From contig JAQNBH010000011.1 in the NCBI GenBank assembly GCA_028752905.1, positions 31,556,017 to 31,620,016 of the forward strand: a stretch of DNA of 64,000 bases, read 5' to 3'. Both the position numbers and the translations under genes were made by a program. Shown here piece by piece: positions 12,429 through 24,400 of this stretch. Origin of the DNA: Cladorhizidae sp. MBARI D1340-BT2. Its lineage: Eukaryota; Porifera; Demospongiae; Poecilosclerida; Cladorhizidae. The notes under the pieces are model-generated. The model saw only the letters and a program-made list of their open reading frames with translations. It searched no databases and was not told the DNA's origin. Position 1 is the first letter of the stretch; each line of letters opens with the position of its first letter.

Positions 12429-15400
12429 GTATATACATATACACACACACGCACACATATATATATACACACACACACCCTACCATTCTGATTGGTTGTA
12501 CGTATCAGGAATGATCCTCTTGCTATTTTGTCCTTATTTTGTTATTGTAAAGCCTCTACAAGTTACCCTATTTAAAGGAGACTTGTCAGAGGTCCATGAG
12601 GTTCTTGATATGAGTTTTTGTGACTTGTATACATGTATTAATCCTAATAATCATTCTAAGCATATTTACTCTGAGAAGTCTAGTATAGGGACTACACTAC
12701 GTAAACCGTTGCTTGAAGCTAAGGACTGGGTCAGATACATGTAGGTTAGAGGTACATTGAAGCAGTAACAACCACAGACATACATAGAGTTCTCCGTTGG
12801 CAATCAATATGTAAATGCATCACCTCTTGGTCTATACATGGTTGAGGTGAGGCCTAATATTCTATACTATTAAAGTTGGCTTGTTACATACAAAAGCTTG
12901 GCTAGGAGTTTCTAGCGGTTAAGTTTCTTAAGGTATATAAGTCTTGCTTCCTAACACTAGTTATTGACCTAGTCCTAACACTACCTATTGACCTAGTCCT
13001 AACCCTAGCTATTGATCTAGCCCTAACCTTAGCTATTGACCTAGTCCTAACCCTAGCTATTGACCTAAGCTACTGGACATTCTGTAAACTCTTAAACCTT
13101 TCTAAGGCAAGGCCTGCTAAGCTACTCTGTGAAGTCTCTCTAAGGCAAGGCTTGCTAGCTAGTAGAGGTTCTATGAGGGCTTTAAAAGTGTGTGTGTGTG
13201 CGAAGGGGGGGGGGGAGGGGGGAGGGGGCTTTGTTTTGCAAGCCTTAGTCTACACCAGGCTTTACTCCAACACTATGCTTAGCAAACCTATACAGCAAGC
13301 TTTGTCTAACGCATCGTGGCTAAACTGAGTAGCTATGAACTAAAAGGCAAACTTACTAATACAAGAGAGCTACATGTAGACTTGAAGGACAGGCACTAGT
13401 GGGCACAGGCCAAAAGCCTAGGAAGAGAAATAACTAATACTTACTTCTGTCAGCAATAAACTTCTTGATGGGCAAAATGATATCTGGGAAGAAGAAAACA
13501 ACGTGGAGCAAAAAAACACTCGCTAGATTTGGCATCCAGTGTTAAACAACTGGGGCACCTGCCCCATGTGCGAGTGAACGCGTGCGCACGCGTTTATTAA
13601 AAAAAGCGCTAGGATAATAAATTGCAAGTGTAAACTTTGCGTTATTCATCGGGTTTCCATGTTTCTATTTTCCTTAGACATTAGCATTGGAATGGGTACG
13701 GACCAGAACTTGGCACCGACTGTGAAGTATGAATTGAACTTTTTATATGACATGGATAATTTCCCCTCAAGGGGAATTCTATGTAGTGCTAGTGTGTTGG
13801 TGAGAGGGCAAACTAGTGATATTGGTTTGATCCCCCCCCCCCCCCCCCCCCCAAAACAGCGGTCAATCAAAAAAGTTTATATCTCAGCAAAAAATTACTT
13901 TGGCTCCTTCAATGGATTTTAACAGCCAAAACACTTCAAGTTTGCCTTAAATACTTTAAATTCTTCACAAAATTAGTATATCAGCAGGAAAAAATAACTC
14001 TTTTAAAAACGGCGAAATTCACCTTCAAGATCATGAATCCACATGCATCCACCTACATGTACCTTTTCCCCCCGCACACAACTTGCATACTATATGTTCA
14101 ACCATCATTATTTTACTACTAGAAGTTTTACTACTAGAAGACACCAAATTGTCCAACGCATTGCAATGACTAATCTGTTTTTCAACATCTAAAAGTGGTA
14201 AAGGTCGTCAATGCACTAAATTAAAATAAAAAGCTTGTGCACATGCAATATCGACTCAGCTGAACTAAATCTGCAAAGCAGCTGCACGTTTTTGTACCAA
14301 CAAGTCATCAGTTGGTTTCTTCACCTGTTTACTCTTGTGACAATATTTAACAGCATAGACCTGCAACAAAACTGGGCTACTTATGATGCATGTGTGTTGC
14401 TTATAAATATGAATACATCTACTTAGTTATAAACATGGTATATACATAATAACATCTATGATTGGTTTGCTCTGGTAATATAACCAGTAACATTTTAGGT
14501 GGTGCTTGACTATAGGAATAGGACAAAATATTAAACAAAAAATATATTATAGTCACCTCAATAATCAACTTCAAATTGTATTCACTCGACGTTTCAACTA
14601 GATGCTCTAGAGATTCCTGATGAAGGCTAGAGCATATAATCGAAACGTCGAGTGGATACAATTTCAAGTTGATTATTGAGAAGGTGATTGTAATGTTATG
14701 TCCACTGAGAGTTCATTGAGAAAAAAGTACATTGAATTGACGTCAAAAATGAAACGAAAGAAGAATTGACCAATTGATGTGGACAACAAACATTTACAGT
14801 ACTCCTTACCTGTGATATAATGAGACAATTATTACACTTTTATATATTAATAGGTAAAGGATCCTTTATAAATGTTTGCAGTCCACATTGGTAAATATTC
14901 TTTCCTGACTAGTTAATCCAATATATATATATTTGTTTTAAATTAAACATTGCATTTCCACAGCGAAGCATAACACTGACTTACCATTGCCAAAAAGAGA
15001 AGAGGCCAGTATAGCAGCGGAGGACTGAAGCACTGCGTCATAGCTGCAATTCGATATCTTGCATATGGTAGGAATCACGAGTGGGATGATGATACCCATA
15101 GTGCCAAATGCCTGAAGAATTTTTTAGGGGAGGGGGGGGGGAAATATGTGAAATGTGAGAAGAAAGATATAAATTAAGCAATTGCTTGTGTATCTTAACA
15201 ACGTTGGTACACAACGTTTGTTACCTTCCGACAACAAGTGATTTATCTATATAGATGTACCAAAGGGTGAAGGCAGTCAATGGTACGTAGCTACCTAAGT
15301 TTTAGCAAGCACGAATTACGTTCCTAAGTTCTTACAGTTAACTCTTTAAGGCCCGCCAAAAAATTACACGTCCCACTCATACGCCTGACTTTAATTTAAA

Positions 15401-18400
15401 CTCATGTGATATTTAGTAACACCAAGAATCAAGGGTGTCTTCTTCATGGTTTGAGGGCTTTATCAGGTAAGCACTGTTGATATGTATGTAGCCTAGCAAC
15501 AATAAATTAAAAGGGGGGACAGTACCTTAAAACCCCTTGTGGTTCCAGCTTTGGAGCTCCATAGATTCTGCACACTTGAACCCCATGAACTTGGTATTTA
15601 GATCAAAAGATATATCTCTCTGTGTGCACTGTTTTGATATTTGATACAAAAAATGATAGCATTTTGAGCTTTTCACCTTTTTTTAAAAATGACTATGTTT
15701 GCCACTGTAAACCTCACCATTTCAGCAACTAATGTGTTACTCTAGAAGGGTTTGGTTAGATATAATCTTGAACAGCTTCAGTTGGATTTCATCATGCGAG
15801 GACTAGTGAAGCTTTTGGGCAATGGCTTCCAGTTACAATCTCTATGTGAACAGCTGTAGTCAGGAATGTGAAACCCTGCAGGCACGGATATATTCGCTGT
15901 CAGCCCTTAAGAGTTCAAGTTCCACAAAGGCATAGATTTATCAGCGACATGTATTGTAGCTTGTTCTAAGCTTCCTGAACAAGCCATAGCAAGAGCTCCA
16001 ACTTCCCAACTAAAGCTCTGATCTTGGATTATTGAACTAAACTTCCGTGTGATCGAGAATCGACTTATGGTCATTTTAGTGCTTCATTTCAAATTATGCT
16101 GGTATGATTATTTTCGGCTGACATTGTGTGTAGATTTCTCTTTAAATCCGCTTTATGTTGTTACTGCCAACATTTGGCAACAAAAACAAATAATGATCGA
16201 AAGAGAAATCTTCGGAATTAAGCTTTAACGTATGTATAGGTTCAGTTATGTGATCTTATTTTGATCAATTTAAAATCTATATAATTATACCGTAATTCAA
16301 TATGTTCGCTGCATTCATTTCATGAGCTGCTGTACATACTACTGGGCATACTCTATTATTATTGAACATGGCATGCACACAATAGTTGCATGAGATCACC
16401 CAAGCTCGAACAGGTCACAATTATAGTAATAGCCAAGTTCACGCTAAAGCTGTCGACTTCTATTCTACTTTAATCTTCTTCATCGTTAGTCTGACTGGTC
16501 CCTATTAAAGGAGCCTAGTTAGAGTTACTAGAGATTTAATTGCGAGCATACAGCTGTCTATCTTATGTATATAACTTTGGCCATAAAGGTCTTTGAGACA
16601 ACATCTGAATTAGACCTGTACATGGTAGTCAGTCTACCTGGTGGCAGCAATTACCCAGCCACCTCACTTGCAAAGGAATCATCAACATCGGTATCTCCCA
16701 CCACTGGAGTTTGGCCATCTCGCTGACAACTCCTGCAGTATCTGTACTACTTGCCCGTGCTTTAAACAGTGAATGCTGACGACATCATGTGACTCAACTT
16801 TCTTGACTGAAATGCCACAAAGATTTTTCAGTGGAGAGAGATTGCCAATCTTTCTTCACCCACTCCTGACAAAACATTTTCTCTGGAGCATTCATATTTC
16901 CTGCTGAAGTGTGGTCTCATCAAGGGAGAATACTATTTCATTGGAAATAGTAAACGGTGTGCCGTCTGAACGAGCTAATCAACAGTTCCGTGTTACCAAG
17001 GAAATATGGCATATAGACATGAAGAATGAAAGTATATATTGGGTTGACCAGCATTTCTAAATAGCAGACTCCAAAAACCTCAAGGATAAAACTCACTTCA
17101 GCAGCTTCTTAAAAGCCTAAACGAGTTCATATACTAGCCTCCCCAAAAAACAGAGAAAAAAAGTCACAATAGTAAAATTTGCCCTAGGAGCTATGTCACA
17201 AGTGTCTAGTATATTGCTGTAATCATCAAGTAATCCCACAACCTTTAGGGGAGAGAGAAGCCAAAAGCACCGGATTAGGATGCCAAGAAGCTGCCAAATT
17301 GATGCTTAGATGTGATACGAGCACAGCCTATTTTTCCCCCCATCCGCTATTTTGAAAGAGATTAAACTTCAGCCAGATACAGAAAAGAAGAACAACGATA
17401 ACCAAAAAATGCATTCAACAAAGTTATTTAGACAACAACCATTGGAATAACCTTTATCATTGCATAAACAAAATAATTTACACATTTGCATCTAAACCTC
17501 AGTGCACAATGATATTTTAATTATTTGCACCTAAACCTCAGTGCACATGATATTGTCTTGTTTAGTACCTAAACCTCAGTGCACATTAATATTGTCTTGT
17601 TTATTAATTATTTGCATTTAAACCTTAGTGCACATTGATATTGTCTTGTTTATTAATTATTTATCTAAACCTCAGTGGACATTGATATTGTCTTGTTTAT
17701 TAATTATTTGCACCTAAACCTCAGTGCACATTGATATTGTCTTGTTTATTAATTATTTGCACCTAAACTTCAGTGCACATTGATATTGTCTTGTTTATTA
17801 ATTATTTGCACCTAAACCTCAGTGCACATTGATATTGTCTTGTTTATTAATTATTTGCACCTAAACCTCAGTGCACATTGATATTGTCTTGTTTATTAAT
17901 TATTTGCACCTAAACCTCAGTGCACATTGATATTGTCTTGTTTATTAATTATTTGCACCTAAACCTCAGTGCACATTGATATTGTCTTGTTTATTAATTA
18001 TTTGCACCTTAACCTCAGTGCACATTGATAACACCTCATCAGCAAATAAATTTAGTGGATGGCAATACTCCACTGTCGAATATATTGAAGCACAGTACTG
18101 TAGCTCTCCCTACATTATACTAACCGATCCTGCAGCAAATGACATGATGAAGCCTATCAAGGTTACTATGGCAGGGATGTAATCAGCTTTCATCCCACCG
18201 TCCTCTAGAGCTTGAGCCAAAAAGTTAGTTGCTTGGATATCCTAATCGCAGACAAAGACATGCACACACATATGCACATGAATGTACTTGAACGTGACAG
18301 AAAAAGAGAGTACTAATTGGAAGGAAAGAAAGTTAGCTGAGAAGGTAGGAACAAAGAAAGGAAAGAATGAGAGGGAGGGAGGTATAGATGGAGGCAAAGA

Positions 18401-21400
18401 TGGAGGACGGGAGGATGGAAAGAAGCGAGCAAGCCAGCCAGCCAGCCAGCCAACCAGCCAGCCAACCAGCAGCCAGCCAGCCAGCCAACCAGCATGAATG
18501 CCATCGTGCCAGCATGCATGCATGCATGCAAGCAATCAGGCAATCCAGCAAGCAATCAAGCAAGCAAGCAATCAAGCAATCAAGCAAGCAATCAAGCAAT
18601 CAAGCAAGCAATCAAGCAACCAATCAAGCCTCGCAATCAAGCAAGCAATCAATCAATCAAGCAAGCAATCAAGTAAGCATGCAAGCAATCATGCAAGCAA
18701 TCATGCAAGCAATCATGCAAGCAATCAAGCAAGCAAGCAATCAAGCAATCAAGCAAGCAATCAAGCAAGCAATCAAGCAAGCAATCAAGCAAGCAAGCAA
18801 GCAAGCAATCAAGCAAGCAATCAAACAAGCAATCAAGCAAGCAAGCAATCAAACAAGCAATCAAGCAAGCAATCATGCAAGCAAGCAAGTAAGCAAGCAA
18901 GTAAGCAATCAAGCAAGCAATCAAGCAAGCAATCAAGCAAGCAATCAAGCAAGCAATCAAGCAATCAAGCAAGTAATCAAGCAAGCAATCAAGCAAGCAA
19001 TCAAGCAAGCAAGCAATCAAGCAAGCAATCAAGCAAGCAAGCAAGCATCAAGCAAACAATCAAACAAGCAATCAAGCAAGCAAGCAATCAAACAAGCAAT
19101 CAAACAAGCAATCAAGCAAGCAAGCAATCAAGCAAGCAATCAAGCAAGCAATCAAGCAAGCAAGCAAGCAAGCAATCATGCAAGCAATCATGCAAGCAAT
19201 CATGCAAGCAATCATGCAAGCAATCATGCAAGCAATCATGCAAGCAATCATGCAAGCAATCATGCAAGCAATCAAGCAAGCAAGCAATCATGCAAGCAAT
19301 CAATCATGCAAGCAATCAAGCAAGCAATCAAGCAAGCAAGCAATCAAGCAAGCAATCAAGCAAGCAATCAAGCAATCATGCAAGCAAGAAAGCAATCATG
19401 CAAGCAAGAAAGCAATCAAGCAAGCAATCAAGCAAGCAATCAAGCAAGCAATCAAGCAATCAAGCAAGCAATCAAGCAAGCAATCAAGCAATCAAGCAAG
19501 CAATCAATCAAGCAAGCAATCAATCAAGCAATCAAGCAAGCAAGCAATCAAGCAATCAATCAAGCAAGCAATCAAGCAAGCAATCAAGCAAGCAATCAAG
19601 CAAGCAATCAAGCAAGCAATCAAGCAAGCAATCAAACAAGCAATCAAGCAAGCAATCATGCAAGCAAGCAAGCAATCAAGCAAGCAAGCAAGCAATCAAG
19701 CAAGCAATCAAGCAATCATGCGAGCAATCATGCAAGCAATCAAGCAAGCAATCAAGCAAGCAATCAAGCAAGCAAGCAATCAAGCAAGCAAGCAAGCAAT
19801 CAAGCAAGCAAACAAGCAAGCAAGCAAGCAATCAAGCAAGCAATCAAGCAAGCAATCATGCAATCAAGCAAGCAATCATGCAATCAAGCAAGCAATCAAG
19901 CAATCAAGCAAGCAAGCAATAAAGCAAGCATCAAGCAAGCAATCAAGCAAGCAATCAAGCAATCAAGCAAGTAATCAAGCAAGCAATCAAGCAACAATCA
20001 AGCAAGCAATCAAGCAAGCAATCAAGCAAGAAATCAAGCAAGCAATCAAGCAAGCAATCAAGCAAGCAATCAAGCAAGCAATCAAGCAAGCAATCATGCA
20101 AGCAATCATGCAAGCAATCATGCAAGCAATCATGCAAGCAATCATGCAAGCAATCATGCAAGCAATCATGCAAGCAATCATGCAAGCAATCATGCAAGCA
20201 ATCATGCAAGCAATCATGCAAGCAATCATGCAAGCAATCATGCAAGCAATCATGCAAGCAATCAAGCAAGCTATCAAGCAAGCAAGCAATCAAGCAAGCA
20301 ATCAAGTGAGGAAGGAAAGGAAGAAAGAGAGGGGGGAAAGGAAAGAAAGAAAACAAAAAAGGAAAGATTGAAAGAAAAAGCGTGAGTGCTATGCTAATGG
20401 CAATGTCACTCACTTCCAAAGCTTGTCCAAGTCCCCAAGCCAACCACAGTATCATGAAAGGCTCTATCAAATCCTTCACTCCTTCTATCCACGACTAAAA
20501 GAAGATAGCAACAAAACAAAAAAATTAACAGTGGATGGTAGAATATTTGCAGTACTTCGATGTCCTCAAACTATCTTAATAGTGAAGGGATTATGATGAG
20601 AAACTAGGAATTAGGAGAGCATAGAGACCTACATCATCTAACTGGTTCAACCGAGATTGATATGATTTTGATTTCAGGACTGTTGATAACCTCCTGTCTG
20701 GTTCTTTCGCATAGTCCAGGTAGCTACATTTCATTTCCTCTTTCTCTTCCATCTCTCTCTGAATCTCAACTCATTCCTTCCTCCCTTCTCTATCAACCCT
20801 TAACTCTCCCCACCCCACCCCAACCCACCCTCCTCCACCACCTCCAAACCCTCCAACCATCCCTTTCCTTACGTCCATGTACTCCTGAAGTGAAAGAGTT
20901 CTGGATATCAACAACATTGCCATGGTAACCACACAGGCTAATGCAGATGACCATATTAGGGAGTTTATGGAGTTTGCATAAGTGAAGATGTTTATAATGT
21001 TCACTCTAAGGAAATAAAAGTTGACAAAGACAACAATAAAACAATCAAATGTGAAAATTCAACGTCCAACTTGATATTACAAGGCAAAGGAATACACACT
21101 AACAACACTACAACACATTCATAATGTAGATGTCAGGTTGCATGGTACATGACATCACTTCACCTGGCATCTGCTAGGATCTTCAGCCACAGCAATAAAG
21201 AGTGCTGACAAGCTCGTTTGACAAGCAATGGAGGCTGATATAGTAGGTGTTGCAATAACTCGCCATATAGTTACCTGATACCTTACCACATGGGCAAGTT
21301 GCTATGGAGATCTAGAATGCATAATTGGAAGGAGGGGGGAAATGACTTTTTCAGCTAATGCAACGACGGCAAGGACTTCCGGGATGTGTATTGTAAAACC

Positions 21401-24400
21401 TCATGGTAATAGAGGCAGGACATCAGTATTGTTAAATGGGATAAGTAAGCAAAATTGACAAATGAAGGGGAAGGAACATGAAGTTTAACATGCAGAGGAG
21501 CCAGTACGATCATTGGCAGTGTACATGTATATACGGCAACTCTGCGCTCTCCACTAACCACACCCACAAGAGGTTCATAGAGCATGCCCATAGAATACGT
21601 ACTGGATGATGCAAACCCCAAACTTATATTACAGGTACATACATACATGTATATATATAATAATATATGCACAGTAGTGAAGCAATACTATACTATAGTT
21701 GTTGTTGTTTTTATAAGTCGACAGATTTGTCAAGTTTCGCGTGTATGCGTGTGAAACAATTAGCACGTGCTAGTAAAGTGTCAAGTTACACCTTGCCAAT
21801 ATTGTATGCTAATGCTACGCTGCTATATATAGACAGTCTAGACGATGGTGTTGTACTGTAACTATCTGCCTGCAAGAGAGACTTCCAGCATGGCTATTGT
21901 TTGATCCAAATGTGGAGGATATAGCACACCACTGACTGTTTTATGATGCTTTACCAGTTCTAACCCAGGCATACATAGCACATAACATTAGCATCAGAAT
22001 TCCGAAACTTTAGTCGTTTCAATTTCCCCAAGAAGGTGAAACAAACCAAGAAGTTTCTACAATAAATGAACGTACTCTACTCTTTCATCTGGGGAGAGTC
22101 TCTTGATGGTTACATAGCCACCCAGCACCATACCAAGCAGAGTGAAGACTATGACCACCAGGAAAGGGATGGCCGCATTGTACCTACACAGTCAATGTGA
22201 ATCACCATGGAATCAGACATCAATATACACATACAGTACAGTGTACAAACAGTGCACACAAAACCATCACAGACAAGCTGGGAGTCCCAGCAACACATGA
22301 TGCTTTTGTGTGCATCTGTGGGAGGGTATGTGGGTGGGTGCTGTATGTGTGGTGTTTGTGGTGTGTGTAAGTGTATGTGGTGTAGGTGCTGGTGTGTGTG
22401 GTGTATATACATATTACATAGGTATGTGATGTGTGTATGTGTATTCAGCACTCACCATCTGTATTTGATTCCCTTCTTAGGAGCTAGAGGACCTATAGAG
22501 AGATTCAGTATTCATTCAAGTTGGAAGTGTTTTGGGTTTCCATTCATTAGCTTCATGTGCAAGCATATTGGGGAGGCGGGGGGGGGGGGGGGGGGAGGGG
22601 GGGAGAGGGACGAGGAGAATTGTCTTCTAGAATTCCTTCCATTTTCAATTACACATTCATCATATAATCCTGTCATCCTTGATAATGTCTTTATTGATAG
22701 AATGTCTTTATTGATAGTATATTTAGTTTATGCCATATAGAGTATAGTAATCGGCATATAATTATTATTATAAAAGGTAAAGGGTCCTCTAAAGATTTGT
22801 GGTTACATTGGTGTATACCATACTTTGGGGGGGGGGACAAGTTTCTATTGATTTTTTGGTTTTTTGTTTTTTGTTTTCTTTCCCCTCATAAAAATTATAG
22901 TCGAGCAGCCCCCTTCATGCAGCCCCCTTCATGAATTTCCAAGAACCTCAGCTATCTCTAGAAGAAACCAACCATAACAGACGTCATTCCTCACCATATT
23001 TGCCATTAATACTCAAGTACGTACACACATATACAAAGCATCTTGTGATGGTATGTGAACTATCATCACCATGCAATCTCACCATCCTCATCATCCACGA
23101 TGACACATTTACTACACGTGATAGTACAACATGCTCAAAGCAACTCATATTAGTCTAAATGAACTTTTTTCGCACCACAGTAATAAATAAACTTCTTCAC
23201 GGTAAAAAGGTGCAGCTATTGAATGAGCTTAATTAAGCCAGGCTCAATACTGCACACACACATACACGTGATTATTGTGTTGGAGATCATTACCAAATTA
23301 TAATCTTTTACTGATTCAGGAAACAGATAGTCGTTGTAAAGCAGCGGAAAATTTGGAGTCTTCTGGTAATAAAATTATACGCAAGTTATGTGTGGGGTAA
23401 ATACAGCACATCAATATAAGCCTTATAAGACAATCACCGTAATCTCAATGATCCACCAGTTCACTTCATTAGCAAAGGATTCCAGGCATGCTGGAAGTAT
23501 TTTAATGACCACTTCACTTCATTAGCAAAGGATTCCAGGCATGCTGGAAGTATTTTGTGTATTTTAATGACCAGTTCACTTCATTAGCAAAGCATTCCAG
23601 GCAAGCTGGAAGTATTTTAATGAACCACCAGTTCACTTCATTAGCAATGGATTCCAGGCATGCTGGAAGTATTTTAGTGACCAGTTCACTTCATTAGCAA
23701 AGGATTCCAGGCATGCTGGAAGTATTTTGTGTATTTTAATGACCAGTTCACTTCATTAGCAAAGCATTCCAGGCAAGCTGGAAGTATTTTAATGAACCAC
23801 CAGTTCACTTCATTAGCAAAGGATTCCAGGCACGCGGAAGTATTTTAGTGACCAGTTCACTTCATTAGCAAAGGATTCCAGGCACGCTGGAAGTATTTTA
23901 ATGACCAGCTCACTTCATTAGCAAAGGATTCCAGGCACGCTGGAAGTATTTTAATGATCTACCAGTTCACTTCATTAGCAAAGCATTCCAGCAAGCTGGA
24001 ATGATCCACCAGTTCACTTCATTAGCAAAGGATTCCAGGCACGCTGGAAGTATTTTAATGACCAGTTCACTTCATTAGCAAAGCATTCCAGGCACGCTGG
24101 AAGTATTTTAATGATCCACCAGTTCACTTCATTAGCAAAGCATTCCAGGCACGCTGGAAGTATTTTAATGATCCACCAGTCCACTTCATTAGCAAAGCAT
24201 TCCAGGCATGCTGGAAGTATTTTAATGATCCACCAGTTCACTTCATTAGCAAAGCATTCCAGGCACGCTGGAAGTATTTTAATGATCCACCAGTTCACTT
24301 CATTAGCAAAGCATTCGAGGCACGTGAATAAGTACATGACAGCAACATTCAATAGCTAGTTGCTGCTCCTTGTAGTCTGCTCCTTGTAGTTCAATAATCC

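Noticed and set aside
13430..13540. Minus-strand exon-like piece (PDIILPIKKFIADRS before GTAAGTA)
   Set aside because: It would fall between LFGN and VISPIAG, which join perfectly without it; its counterpart at 36.68 kb is not conserved as protein.
18388..20371. Very long open frames (528, 474 and 397 codons) rich in Gln, Ser, Asn, Lys
   Set aside because: They are translations of the AGCA/ATCA short-unit array, open in several frames on both strands, with no conserved non-repeat sequence, no splice logic and intronic position.
21130..21245. Possible extra antiporter exon between 22076 and 21005
   Set aside because: The flanking exons join in phase without it, and its own acceptor side has an in-frame stop.
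23300..23362. Exon-like block KTPNFPLLYNDYLFPESVKD
   Set aside because: It needs phase 0, whereas the neighbouring exons (25931 and 22492) require phase 1; in phase 1 it has a stop. It could only be a cryptic exon.
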